Assembly (NCBI GenBank): GCA_002811645.1
Contig: PDIP01000067.1
Span: 144,042 to 175,050, forward strand
DNA from: Corallochytrium limacisporum
Taxonomy: Eukaryota; Opisthokonta
Direction of reading: 5' to 3'
Length of the DNA: 31,009 nt
Shown here: positions 16,776-26,226 of the stretch, one piece after another
Numbering within the stretch: the stretch's first letter is position 1
Layout of the letters: each line of letters starts with the position of its first letter
Position numbers and translations under genes: made by a program
The notes under the pieces: model-generated
The model's database searches: none
Told to the model about the DNA's origin: nothing
What the model saw: only the letters and a program-made list of their open reading frames with translations

Positions 16776-19700
16776 TCACGGGTGCGCCGCAATATAAGGC
16801 GGTGGATCTTCAGTTGACTGTTCCTCCTGTCCACCACTTGCAGCACCCTCTTTGTCCTCACTCTCTGCTCCACTCGCTGTGGCAGCCCCATCCACGTCCT
16901 TCATAGCCGGCTGCAGGACCACCGAATTCATGACACTGATGCCGCTCGCAGTAACAATGCTGCGCAGCGGCTTTACCAAATCTGTCCTTGGATCCGCACT
17001 CGCGCCGTACTTGCTGCGCATTTCTGTCTCCATACCCATGAGGAGATGGCTCTGCCCCTCACTGGCCTCGCCCTCTGCGAGATATGTAACCAGGCGGACC
17101 AACTGGGGCTCGTCTAAGTTGTGCTCCTCCTTCTCTAGACAGTCTTGGATCTTGTTGACGATGACATCAGCGAAAGTGGACTCTTCTGACGGTAGATCAT
17201 CAACACGGCGGAAGTACTCCACACACCATTTTGACATATCGTGCACTGCCATGAGTTGAGTAACGATTCTTTCCTTCGCTGTGATACTCTGTACGTTCAT
17301 GACATCGATGAGCAGCTCCTGACAGTAGCTCACAAAGGCCTGAATACACAAATTCAGCAGCAGTGCGCGCAGCACGGTCGAGGTTTTTGGCACCTTTTTC
17401 GCATCATTTGCCTGGCGGACCGCAAGATAAGCGCAGCCGACTGCCTGCTCAAGGTTGCTGCCATCCACTGCTTTGTAGCCTCGCAGCATGACGGCGACGA
17501 CCTTGCGGTAAGCAACATAGCGTTTATAGTAGCCGGAAACCGCATCACGCATGTCACCTTCAGCGCGTTCAAACTTCATGTCCAGGCCGGAGTCTTCGAT
17601 AATTTCGTTGAGGATGCGAATGCGCTCCTCGGACGCCTGGTTCAAGTTTTTGGCGAAAGCATGGGCCTCTCCTTCCCAGGCGACAAAATAGGCCATGGTC
17701 TTAAGGCCGAGCAGCTGAGGGTTCTGTTCAATCGGAGGCAAGATCTGCCGATAGTCGTCACCGTCGGCCTCCATGAACAATGCGTAGTGGGCCACAGAGC
17801 AGCAGGCTGGGTCAACGAGCTCAAGCTGCCAGCCCATGACCTCGCGTTGGGCCGTTGATTGGCCCGTGATCTCGCTCGGCAGACGATTCCAGACCCGCGT
17901 ACAGAAATCAACAAAGTCGCTTTCTTGCTGGGCATCAATGCCAGCATTCTTGCGCAGCTGAGCGTTCTTGTAGCGATTCAGAGCGGTGATTTGTTCCTGC
18001 TTTTCGTTCTTGGCGGCCACCACCTTACGGTTGTCCTCCTCTAGCTCGCGAAGAATGGCCTCGTCGACGCGGATGCCATCCATCTGGATCACGCTCTGTC
18101 GTAGGTAGTGGCTGCTGTTGAGGTCTCTGGGTGTCGCATCAATGTGAATAACGTCCTCCTTGTTTGCACTAGCGTCTACCGCTGATGTTGTCGGTGCCAA
18201 TGTATCGGGATCCTGCACCAAAGCGTTGAGGACAACATTTCGTTTGACATAGACAAAACAGTATGCACTGGAAGCCCGGTGCAGTCCTCCCTCACTGTAC
18301 CGGAAAACCTCATCCTCAGGCACTTCCTTCACATTAATGTCATTGTACTCAAACCATTTGTAAAATGGCAGACCGTCTGCATCACAGCCAGGCAGCCACT
18401 GGCGGATGTACGCCCAGTAGTGCCCACTACCAGCCTGACCCCCGTGGACAAGGACAGCATGCAGTTCGTAGGGTTCGGAACGTAAGTGCGCGAAGAGGTT
18501 TGTCATCTGTTGTCGCAGGGCCTTAATCTCAACTTCAGTGCGTTCCAGAAATTTCCGCGCGTGGGTGGCGTGCTCCTCGAGGGCTTTAGCCATCTCTCGG
18601 GCCTGATTCTTGCCTTGATCGTCGAGCTGCATGGCAGTGGAGTCGGATGGCAGCGCGGAAAGCATCTCCTGCTCGCTAAGAGCCGTGAGATACGAGCTGC
18701 TGGCCTGCAGTGCTTCAACAATGGGAATCTTGCAATTGTTGACGTCTTCCGACTGGTCGTTCTGCGGCACAGTGTAGGAGTTGTACCACGCCACGGTCTT
18801 CTCAAGTATTTGTACTTTAGCCTTGAACACGGCCTTTTGCTTGCGTAGTTCCCGCATCTCTGTCCTTAGTTTGCGGCAGTAACGGTCCAAGTAGAGGGTT
18901 TTTGGGAACTTCAGCGCGTCATGGATTTTCTCAACCCCCTTCGTTTCCGCAGAGTAGGTCGCACGCACCAGTTGCAGAGTAAAAATGGGCGGCAGTGTGT
19001 TGAACCATACCTCACGGTACATCGCGTTGCCATCTTCATCCATGTAGTCCTCTACCAACGATTCCTCTGTGAAACTGTCTAGGCAGTCGTAGAGGTCGAC
19101 TGGGTTGTTCTGAAGAGTCAGTTGCAATTGCAAGAACTCCTCAATAATGCCCTTTTCTTCTTCACCCTTTTGCGATGTCTTGGACTGTGTAATGGCTTCC
19201 GAGGTACCATAGAACAGCTGATGTACAGGATGCTCGATATTTGGGCTCTCGTTGCCTTCCCGTTCCTCGGCCTCTTCAATGCGATTCATCAGGAGATCGT
19301 TAAACTCAAGCGCATCCTGTTGATCTCCAATGCTCACCGGTTTACCTGTATCGTCCACCAGTGAATCCAGTACAAAGGTAGGGTCAATAAACTTGCGCAT
19401 GGACCCTTTCATCCACACAAAGAGCTTTTGCAGCTTCTTCATCAGGATCACACTTCTCTTTTTTTCCTCTTCTGTTATTGTCCGGCGACGGTGGGGAGGT
19501 GCCGTAGAACTTCCTTCTGGCTTTGTTGCCTTTTGATCCGATGTACCCTCACCCGTGTCCATGGCATTACTACTCGACACTGTGTTGCTGTCTGCGACTT
19601 CTCCATCGTCTCCACGACGGCGCTTTGGACTCTGTGGTGATGACATAACTTCCATGGCATCCAATGAAGTTGAAGGGACAATTTCATCTCCCATAGACCC

Positions 19701-20288
19701 GCGTTTAGGTGGTTCTGGTTGCCTACTTGAGGAGCTTCCATCGCTCCTGAATCTCATTACATGCTCCCGGAACGGCACCAGCGAGTAATACACTTGCAGC
19801 AGTGAGTTTACATAGCAGGTATTTCCGACATTCCGCAGTCCGATGGGTACTGTGGCCATGTCTCGATTATTGTCGGGGTCAATTGAGTTGTCGTGTGACA
19901 TGGATGGTGGAGCAGGGGAGTTTGCTCGTCCTCGTCCACCCGCATTGCTGTCCTTTATGCTCGCCTCAATGGCCTTCATCAGATCAGGGTCATTCGCATA
20001 GTCTCCAGGCTGACTTCGTGGTCCGTTACCACCCGGATCAGTGAGCATGAAGTCAGACTTGCTTTCACTACTGGTGACTGTTTTGTTTTCTGTAGGGTGA
20101 GGAATTAGGCTCAGGCTATTGCCACCGTCGCCCGCTCCAGAGGGAGCTGTTCCGAGACTTTGGTGTGTGAACCACCGGTCAAGGGCCGTCTCAAGACTAC
20201 CATTTGAATTATTAAGGGCTTTCACTGCATTTTCCCGGGACTGATTCGTCAGATCCATAAATTGGGAAATGAGAGCAGGGTCAACCAT
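16776..20288 (-). CDS. Ubiquitin-specific protease, USP25/USP28-like
   Basis: Cysteine protease that removes ubiquitin from substrates. 1170 residues from ATG 20288. A UBA-like helix bundle lies at ~4-45 (LISQFMDLTNQSRENAVKAL), a ubiquitin-interacting motif at ~98-114 (PDLMKAIEASIKDS), and a Ser-rich phosphorylation-prone linker at ~180-270. The catalytic domain starts at ~148 with the Cys box GLRNVGNTCYVNSLLQ (Cys158 expected nucleophile), continues with QQDALEF near 323-329 and closes with the His box GSGHYWAYIRQ (His623) and FEYNDINV (Asn649/Asp650). Between ~465 and ~605 the domain is interrupted by a long charged coiled coil, as in the USP25/28 insert that mediates oligomerisation. The C-terminal ~450 residues are helical. 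Domain order and length (USP25/28 are about 1050-1130) fit this subfamily; fungal Ubp2-like enzymes are the main alternative. Confidence 0.88.
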   Translation of the reverse strand: MVDPALISQFMDLTNQSRENAVKALNNSNGSLETALDRWFTHQSLGTAPSGAGDGGNSLSLIPHPTENKTVTSSESKSDFMLTDPGGNGPRSQPGDYANDPDLMKAIEASIKDSNAGGRGRANSPAPPSMSHDNSIDPDNNRDMATVPIGLRNVGNTCYVNSLLQVYYSLVPFREHVMRFRSDGSSSSRQPEPPKRGSMGDEIVPSTSLDAMEVMSSPQSPKRRRGDDGEVADSNTVSSSNAMDTGEGTSDQKATKPEGSSTAPPHRRRTITEEEKKRSVILMKKLQKLFVWMKGSMRKFIDPTFVLDSLVDDTGKPVSIGDQQDALEFNDLLMNRIEEAEEREGNESPNIEHPVHQLFYGTSEAITQSKTSQKGEEEKGIIEEFLQLQLTLQNNPVDLYDCLDSFTEESLVEDYMDEDGNAMYREVWFNTLPPIFTLQLVRATYSAETKGVEKIHDALKFPKTLYLDRYCRKLRTEMRELRKQKAVFKAKVQILEKTVAWYNSYTVPQNDQSEDVNNCKIPIVEALQASSSYLTALSEQEMLSALPSDSTAMQLDDQGKNQAREMAKALEEHATHARKFLERTEVEIKALRQQMTNLFAHLRSEPYELHAVLVHGGQAGSGHYWAYIRQWLPGCDADGLPFYKWFEYNDINVKEVPEDEVFRYSEGGLHRASSAYCFVYVKRNVVLNALVQDPDTLAPTTSAVDASANKEDVIHIDATPRDLNSSHYLRQSVIQMDGIRVDEAILRELEEDNRKVVAAKNEKQEQITALNRYKNAQLRKNAGIDAQQESDFVDFCTRVWNRLPSEITGQSTAQREVMGWQLELVDPACCSVAHYALFMEADGDDYRQILPPIEQNPQLLGLKTMAYFVAWEGEAHAFAKNLNQASEERIRILNEIIEDSGLDMKFERAEGDMRDAVSGYYKRYVAYRKVVAVMLRGYKAVDGSNLEQAVGCAYLAVRQANDAKKVPKTSTVLRALLLNLCIQAFVSYCQELLIDVMNVQSITAKERIVTQLMAVHDMSKWCVEYFRRVDDLPSEESTFADVIVNKIQDCLEKEEHNLDEPQLVRLVTYLAEGEASEGQSHLLMGMETEMRSKYGASADPRTDLVKPLRSIVTASGISVMNSVVLQPAMKDVDGAATASGAESEDKEGAASGGQEEQSTEDPPPYIAAHP

Positions 20289-20840
20289 CGTTTCGGTTTT
20301 CGTGCTGGTCCCTGAATGTTCGAGCGTTTCACTTTCATTACTTCACATTGTGATCAAACCGTAACGAAATTGCCATTCTTCAATTGTCTGTGCTGTTTCT
20401 ATGATGTGACACTACTATTCATGTGACTAGTGTGAGCCATATGTAGAAGATTTCCACTCTGAAGTAACACTCAATGTCCATCATTGTCGTAGAACAGTCA
20501 GGACCCTTCCTGAATTGGGGTTCTCAACGCTGTTATGATTTTGGCGCGTATAGCCAATAAACCGGAGGGAGGCCAAAAAAGGGAGGAAGGCACGGGAGAG
20601 ACCGAGGTGATCGGAGAGAGGGTCTCAGACTGAACCCTCCACTCTCGCCCTTACCTCCTCTGCCCCCCACAGACTGGTGGAAAGGTGGAGGTTGTTGACC
20701 ACTGTGGTACTTATTCACAAACACATATTTACAGCTGCTATTCGACGAAAGAAAATTAATTATGCACTAGTGTTCACTTATGTTTAGTTTCCTGTATTAG
20801 TAACTGCCATCGGAGGTAGGATCCGATTGTGCACAAGGAA
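20289..20840. other. Divergent promoter region between USP and MTFMT
   Basis: No gene. Bases 20560-20700 contain purine-rich then pyrimidine-rich blocks that could fold imperfectly (GAGAGAGGGT near 20614 with ACCCTCCACTCTC near 20634). The rest is AT-leaning with no notable ORF. Confidence 0.5.
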
Positions 20841-22307
20841 ATGATCCGATTATGTAGACCTTCGATTACTCCGGTCTCATGCATTACACAGGCGCAGATT
20901 GGCCAATTATCACTGCATTTTAAGAAAACAACACCAAAAATACTTGATTTTTTGGGCCAGCGTCATATTTGTACAAGTTTTGGCGTCAGATCCACCTCAG
21001 GACAGAACAATGATGCTTCCAGTAGTACTGGCAGGCTCCTTCGCCTCGCCTATTTTGGGTCCGATGACTTTTCTGTTGCTCATTTGGAGGATCTGTGTCG
21101 TCGCAGGAGAACAAAGAAGTCTTCTTCAGCGGGTACATCTCGTCGTAATGCTGCGGTTGTTGCAGATATTACGGTGATTTGCCCAGCCCCACGACCGCAA
21201 GGCCGAAAGAAGGTATTGAAGCCGACGGCAGTCCAAGAATTTGCGGAGCAGAACGGATTGCAAGTGAAATTAATATCACGGGATACTCCAGTGGAGGACA
21301 TGGTCAAGGCTGTAACGCCCATGGAGGGAGAAAAGCCATACGATATCGGCATTGCGGTAAGTTTTGGATATTTCATACCCAGTGACGCACTCCGACAATT
21401 CACTCTTTGTGCATTGAACGTGCACCCGTCTCTACTACCGCGATACCGTGGGTCCAGCCCCATGGAGTACTGCATTTTGTATGGTGATAAGAAAACGGGT
21501 ATTACGATTCAGGAACTCAGTCCGCGTAAATTTGATGCTGGCAAGATACTGGCGCAGGAATCGTTCACTATCGGTCGCGACTGGGACTACGCCAAACTAA
21601 TGGCCAGCGCACTGAAGAAAGGCCCCAATGTACTCATGCGGACTCTTGACAATCTGGACAAGTACATGGCTGAGGCCTGGTCGCAGGATGAATCGGGCAT
21701 TCTAATGGCTCCACGCGTAACCAGCAGAGATGCTGTCCTTCCCGTCGACCGCCGTGACGATGAGTGGATACTGCGCCACGCCCGCGCGCTCAGTTCGCGA
21801 CTGAAGTTGCGGTTGGTTCCCTGGAATTCGGGAGTCCTGGCTGATAAAGAGGCTCCTGAGTTCAAGGAGCTTCGTGAGAAGGGTGAATTACTGGTATTTG
21901 ACATCCAAGCCGCAAACAAGGTTGACAAGGAGCACCTTGTTCTGCGTTACCATGCACCGCTGTGTGCTGCAAACACAGACGGTGATTTGTTCGTAAAGTG
22001 TGGTCGTGTGCCTTCGGACAGCTACGTCAGAATATCAGAGGTCCAACTTCCTGCCGCAAATTCACGGATTAGCGGTCGCCACTTTCTGAAGCGCTATGGC
22101 GGCTCTTCTGTGGCGAAGCATGGCGATGGTTGGGTGACCAGTGATGATCTTTGGTTCACAGTACCAATTGAGAACGAGGAACAAAGAGGGGACAATGCGT
22201 ACTACTTTGGCATGGTTAACAAGAACAGAATGCCCGAATTGACCGATTCCTTCAAGCCGCCCAATGCCAAGTACACTGAGAAGGACCATCTGATTACCTT
22301 TCAATAG
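20841..22307 (+). CDS. MTFMT: Methionyl-tRNA formyltransferase, mitochondrial
   Basis: Transfers a formyl group from 10-formyl-THF to Met-tRNA for initiation of organellar translation. The open frame reaches back to a GTG at 20829, but the first ATG is at 20841, giving 488 residues. Residues 1-~60 are basic, with few acids, as in a mitochondrial presequence. The formyltransferase fold begins at ~66 (LRLAYFGSDDFSVAHL). The signature NVHPSLLPRYRGSSPMEY lies at ~193-210 and supplies the catalytic Asn193 and His195. ITIQELSPRKFDAGKIL provides the catalytic Asp at ~232. A C-terminal domain (~285-488) corresponds to the tRNA-binding part, ending around GRHFLKRYGG plus a short extension. Bacterial enzymes are about 315 residues; the extra length is the presequence and a longer C-terminal domain. 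It is divergent from USP. Confidence 0.93.
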   Translation: MIRLCRPSITPVSCITQAQIGQLSLHFKKTTPKILDFLGQRHICTSFGVRSTSGQNNDASSSTGRLLRLAYFGSDDFSVAHLEDLCRRRRTKKSSSAGTSRRNAAVVADITVICPAPRPQGRKKVLKPTAVQEFAEQNGLQVKLISRDTPVEDMVKAVTPMEGEKPYDIGIAVSFGYFIPSDALRQFTLCALNVHPSLLPRYRGSSPMEYCILYGDKKTGITIQELSPRKFDAGKILAQESFTIGRDWDYAKLMASALKKGPNVLMRTLDNLDKYMAEAWSQDESGILMAPRVTSRDAVLPVDRRDDEWILRHARALSSRLKLRLVPWNSGVLADKEAPEFKELREKGELLVFDIQAANKVDKEHLVLRYHAPLCAANTDGDLFVKCGRVPSDSYVRISEVQLPAANSRISGRHFLKRYGGSSVAKHGDGWVTSDDLWFTVPIENEEQRGDNAYYFGMVNKNRMPELTDSFKPPNAKYTEKDHLITFQ

Positions 22308-22316
22308 TATAGTTCT

Positions 22317-22322
22317 AATAAA
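22317..22322 (+). terminator. Poly(A) signal AATAAA of MTFMT
   Basis: AATAAA begins ten bases after the MTFMT stop codon and twenty bases before the stop codon of the convergent ASCC1-like gene. Cleavage downstream of it would place the MTFMT 3' end inside ASCC1 coding sequence. Confidence 0.6.
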
Positions 22323-22341
22323 CGCAAGTAGGGAAACCTCG

Positions 22342-23430
22342 TTAAGGCAGACTAATCGATGCGAGAGATTTGAAGTACTGCGTCTTTGGGTCCACTGCTC
22401 CGAGTTCGGAAAGTTGGATGCTGGCGAGTCGGGCACTGCCAAGGGACGACACGCCTAGTGTGGAGAGGATCTGTTGCACAACCTCGTGCGACTTGACATG
22501 GGCCACCACAGCGACGGCTGGCCAAGGCATATCCTGGTTGCTAGCACCGAGACGGTATCCCTTAGACTGTATTTCACTGTCCTCCATATCACACAAGGTG
22601 GTAAATTTGGAGTGCAAGAGCTCCAAAAGAGCACGCAGCCGGTGTGTGTCCCGGTCAAGCTCAACATCCGCAACGATGGCATGGCATCCCTCAATGGGCA
22701 GAGCACGGAAGCCCGATACCGTGGCGAGGCACGTCCGCGTCTCGACTGCATCGTAGCATTGTCGCGACAGGGGCAAGAGGGTCTTCGTTACCTTCTCAAC
22801 CTGTCTCTTGAACGGACAACGCAGTTTACATGCTGTCACATGTAATTCCATAGCATTAACGATCTCGATCTCTCCGCTGCTGCTGAACTGGTCTAGTTCT
22901 GCCAACCTTCTATTCACTTCACCGGTGACCTCTGCGCTGCTGATTGGAAGAGTGATAGCGTACCCAGCAGGCAACATCTCCCAAGTGCTTTCAAAAACTT
23001 CTTCAATCCAACCGACTGCGGCAGCAAGTGATCGCTTGCTTCGTGCCATTATTCGCAGTGCACCGGTACGGCCATCGCTCAGAGTGGCCCATTCAAATTC
23101 GCACTCCAGCGTCTTCATCTTATCCTTGATCGTGCTTTCGTCAACGATTTTCTCGTAAATGTTGGGAAACTCGCAGAGACAGGACTTCCCGTCTTTTGCC
23201 ATATCTACTTGAGCGAGAGTGTTCGTTGAAAGATGATTTCCAAAAGGTACTCTATCGCCACTCGAGTCTAACTCTTTCGGTCCCTCTGCTTTGCTATTCC
23301 TGACTGGTGCATGACCGGGGACTATGTCATTTGGTTCGTTGTCATCTAAGACAAGTGCTTTGGGGACTCGGAAGAAGTCGTTTCTACCGACTCTCAGGTT
23401 CACAAAGCCCGAGTTTAATGCCGTTTCCAT
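22342..23430 (-). CDS. ASCC1: ASCC1-like protein: KH domain plus 2H phosphoesterase fold
   Basis: ASCC1 is a subunit of the ASCC complex (transcription coactivation, alkylation repair, ribosome quality control). Its KH domain binds RNA and its C-terminal half has a 2H-phosphoesterase fold. 362 residues from ATG 23430. Residues ~1-85 are poorly ordered. A KH-like segment spans ~88-148 and ends GALRIMARSKRSLAAAVGWI. The first 2H motif, ELHVTACKL, has His197 and Thr199. A family-like C-terminal strand reads LASIQLSELGAVD and then YFKSLASISLP, closely resembling the ASCC1 end. At the second 2H position I see AVVAHVKS, where Thr/Ser is expected two residues after His, so catalysis may be impaired. 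Other 2H proteins (AKAP7-like) are possible. Confidence 0.72.
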   Translation of the reverse strand: METALNSGFVNLRVGRNDFFRVPKALVLDDNEPNDIVPGHAPVRNSKAEGPKELDSSGDRVPFGNHLSTNTLAQVDMAKDGKSCLCEFPNIYEKIVDESTIKDKMKTLECEFEWATLSDGRTGALRIMARSKRSLAAAVGWIEEVFESTWEMLPAGYAITLPISSAEVTGEVNRRLAELDQFSSSGEIEIVNAMELHVTACKLRCPFKRQVEKVTKTLLPLSRQCYDAVETRTCLATVSGFRALPIEGCHAIVADVELDRDTHRLRALLELLHSKFTTLCDMEDSEIQSKGYRLGASNQDMPWPAVAVVAHVKSHEVVQQILSTLGVSSLGSARLASIQLSELGAVDPKTQYFKSLASISLP

Positions 23431-23864
23431 GATTCCAAGTTTCTGTGAGCAGTTCGATTTCAGTATCTTACAACATAACGCCGCCGTATTGCATTATGAC
23501 TCCAGCACAACGTTTATCTCTGACGGCACATAACGATTAATTAGAACTGCAGTCCTAAGAAAAGCAAGATCTCCAGTTGCCCGTCACCAACTTGACCGTG
23601 CTTCAGTGTCAATGTGTCGTCTCAGAAGTCTGAAATAGGCCCCGTCGTCCGCAACCGTTTCAGGCCCGGCCCCGAGGGAGGGAGGGTTTGTGAGCTGGAA
23701 AGGCTAGACCTCCTTTGTACCGTGATCCGCACCGACGGCAGTACCCGTCCAGGGGCATGAGTATCCATATGTTATGTCCTAAATCGTTATGCATCATCTA
23801 TTATTGTACAACATACTAGAAGTTCTTGCAATGGTGATTATTACTGGAGCCATTCAACTATTGG
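23431..23864. other. Gap between ASCC1-like and TMEM163-like genes
   Basis: Holds the ASCC1 promoter side and the TMEM163-like 3' flank. A G-rich stretch, GAGGGAGGGAGGG, lies near 23672-23685. No gene seen. Confidence 0.5.
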
Positions 23865-24641
23865 TTATGAAGCCAAGCATATTTCATCCTCTTCTTTGTC
23901 GGTGTAGCAGGAGGGGAGCAAGGGCCTATAGAACTCCTTCTTGTACCATGGGAAGTTGCACAAGGTGTAGATGCCGTACATTGCGGTCAGACTGGATATG
24001 ATCAAGCCCCCGACAGTGTCAAGCCACCACATCTCAGGCGAGTCTTTCACCACCGCGAGCTCAATGCACACAACAAGACCGGTAATGGCGACGGCCATGC
24101 TGCTGGTCATGTCCTGGAAGATGGTTGTCTCGCCGATTTGGCGGTAAAGCGAGTACTTGGCCACAACTAGCAACATGGTAAGCCCAGCACTGACACCTGC
24201 GATGACGACGAGTTGCCCGAAAGCATGTGTCGATTTCCCCATCTGAAACTCTGTGATTGAAACAGCCAGCACAGCAAGGAAGCTGGCCAGGAAAGAGAAG
24301 GCGATCAGTACCTCACCGACAGCTTCCTTTTCCTGCGATTCCTTTGCATATTCAACACTAACGTCTGCGAGATGGAAGCGCCAGATCAGGATTAGGGTCG
24401 TGCAGATATCCAGCAACGTTTCCAGTCCGTAGGCAACCATAGACGTGGAGCCCCCGGCCCATCCCAGGACCACATTACAAATACCTACCGTCGAGGTCAC
24501 TGCCAGAGATATGAAGCTGATAACCAGCAGCAGATGAATTGTCTTTGGATCAAAAAGGGTGGGTGGATGGTCTCCATTTTCCTTTGTCTCTTCGTACGCA
24601 ATGTCTGCGCGGTCAAGGTTCTCAGCAGACGGCTTACCCAT
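23865..24641 (-). CDS. TMEM163-like six-span transporter of the cation-efflux type
   Basis: 258 residues from ATG 24641. Six hydrophobic segments lie at roughly 36-58, 66-88, 107-131, 139-163, 178-198 and 206-228. The second carries MVAYGLETLLDICTTLILIW, matching the TMEM163 helix that holds its metal-binding D-x-x-x-D. Here the first acid is Glu74 and the second Asp78. The fifth and sixth (TTIFQDMTSSMAVAITGLVV; WWLDTVGGLIISSLTAMYG) also align with TMEM163. TMEM163 is a zinc transporter of plasma-membrane or vesicle membranes, distantly related to CDF/ZnT proteins. There is no signal peptide; both ends should be cytosolic. Function is inferred from family only; substrate is uncertain. Confidence 0.78.
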   Translation of the reverse strand: MGKPSAENLDRADIAYEETKENGDHPPTLFDPKTIHLLLVISFISLAVTSTVGICNVVLGWAGGSTSMVAYGLETLLDICTTLILIWRFHLADVSVEYAKESQEKEAVGEVLIAFSFLASFLAVLAVSITEFQMGKSTHAFGQLVVIAGVSAGLTMLLVVAKYSLYRQIGETTIFQDMTSSMAVAITGLVVCIELAVVKDSPEMWWLDTVGGLIISSLTAMYGIYTLCNFPWYKKEFYRPLLPSCYTDKEEDEICLAS

Positions 24642-26226
24642 TATCTGTAGGAGGTTATTGCTTCAATCTCCAGATGGACTTGTGATCTTGATGGTCTTGA
24701 TTCAAATTATGTCTTGTAAACTCAGAACACTACCACACACTTTGATCAATCAATTCATCACCCGATCTCTGGAAACATTTCCCTGACTTTTAGAACCCCT
24801 CTTATACCTTGCCAGCTGAGTGGACCGTGTGCCACATTCATCGCAGACGATAAAGGACACTCAGGATGTCCCTCCCAGCAGCTGAAAACCCTTCTCACAT
24901 GAGTGTGATTGGCAGCTCGTGCAGATCCGCAGAGAGCTTTGAAGTGACCCACTAAGCACGACCGTGGAGAGATTCCGCACCACCACTTGGTGGCTGTTTG
25001 ATCCTAACAGTCTTCATGCCAATTAGCAGGTACAACATTGTTAGCGTGTGTAAAACGGGAACTAAAATTTCAATACAGTCAACACACTACTAGAACCCGA
25101 CTGAAATTCGGACACCTATCCAGCTAAATATATGGCTCACCCCGCATCCCCATATATTGCCATTGCGCAGTTTCACTCCCCTACGCGGTTGCCTCGTCAC
25201 ACAGAAGCTGTCGTCAGACACTGCGGTTCATTCACTATCGATGGCGGGGGCCCTTGGATACCGATACATTTTATTCCATATTTCCCTGCATTGGAGCCAT
25301 GCAAGGCCTTGAAAGTCTTTTCTAGCCAGTTCGTCACTCGGGTCCGAGCCTGTGGAGACCAGTGTAGCTGCCGGCAGGACTGAGCCCGTGGCGTGCGCAT
25401 GGGGTGAAATCGTCAAGCCCTGCTACACCCGGTCGTTGTCTGTTTGTGCATGTGAGCGGTATTATATTAGACACGGACAGGCGCGTAGGGGAAGCGCCTC
25501 CACAGACTATACTGATACAAGGGTAGACGGTAACGCACCGAGGGCTCAAATGAGAACTCGTCATTGCTTCTACCCGTTCACTGCGTACGCGGCCCGTACA
25601 GCCAAACATTCTCATCCACCAATTGCAAGCCCCACACATACGAGGGTAGAAGAAATTGCGTGGCTTCGGACACCGTGCCTGATGGCTCTAAGCTGGTCGC
25701 AGACAAGGATAGCGCTCAGTCTCTGAAGATATCGCGAACGGTCGCAGCCAAGGCCAGAATCGAGCATCCACAAGGGTTTGCCATTTGTGGGTGGTACGAG
25801 AAACATGGGGGGACGGTCGGAAACGAGAGTAACGCGTTGGTTTCTTTGGTGTGAGCTAAATACCGATATCCGCTGCTTATCATGGGCAGTCAGCCACAAC
25901 TTCACTACCACCACACCAGGATCGCCCCGGGGGAGGGGCAGTCCAATTTGAATGGCAGGGGGCCTCTAGGGAGAGAGAGGGAGGAGGGGGGGGGGAGGGA
26001 AGAGGAATGGAGCAAAACCGCCTAACCCCGAGAGCTTCTTCAGGTGGCCATCCACAGACCCCTCTGGGTCTAGAGAGGAGCCGGGTTATAGATACTGTAG
26101 CGTCATCATACGATTGAAGTCGTGCTAAGGTAGAGACTGCTGGGGCTCATGGCTTTAAATGATGACTAGGGTGATGTTAATACATGCTAGGAAGGGTCTA
26201 CGTAATGTTCTGGATCAATTGTTAAA
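24642..26226. other. 1.6-kb gap between TMEM163-like and ABHD17-like genes
   Basis: No supported gene. Short frames on both strands (up to 124 residues at 25352-25726) have no recognisable motif. A purine-rich block with a run of ten G (25986-25995) lies at 25965-26010. A small inverted repeat, CACCACTTGGTG, lies near 24980-24993. Confidence 0.45.

Noticed and set aside
17241-17858. 205-residue plus-strand ORF
   Set aside because: Fully antisense to the USP gene, which has clear catalytic motifs; no independent motif was seen.
20829-20840. GTG start for the methionyl-tRNA formyltransferase
   Set aside because: Nuclear eukaryotic genes start with ATG; an in-frame ATG lies four codons later at 20841.
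25612-25914. Peptide PLWMLDSGLG, reminiscent of a retroelement aspartic protease
   Set aside because: The similarity is confined to a handful of residues, and no reverse transcriptase, integrase or terminal repeats lie nearby.
26155-26175. ATGATGA resembling a C box of a C/D snoRNA
   Set aside because: No CTGA D box with a terminal stem at suitable distance could be found.
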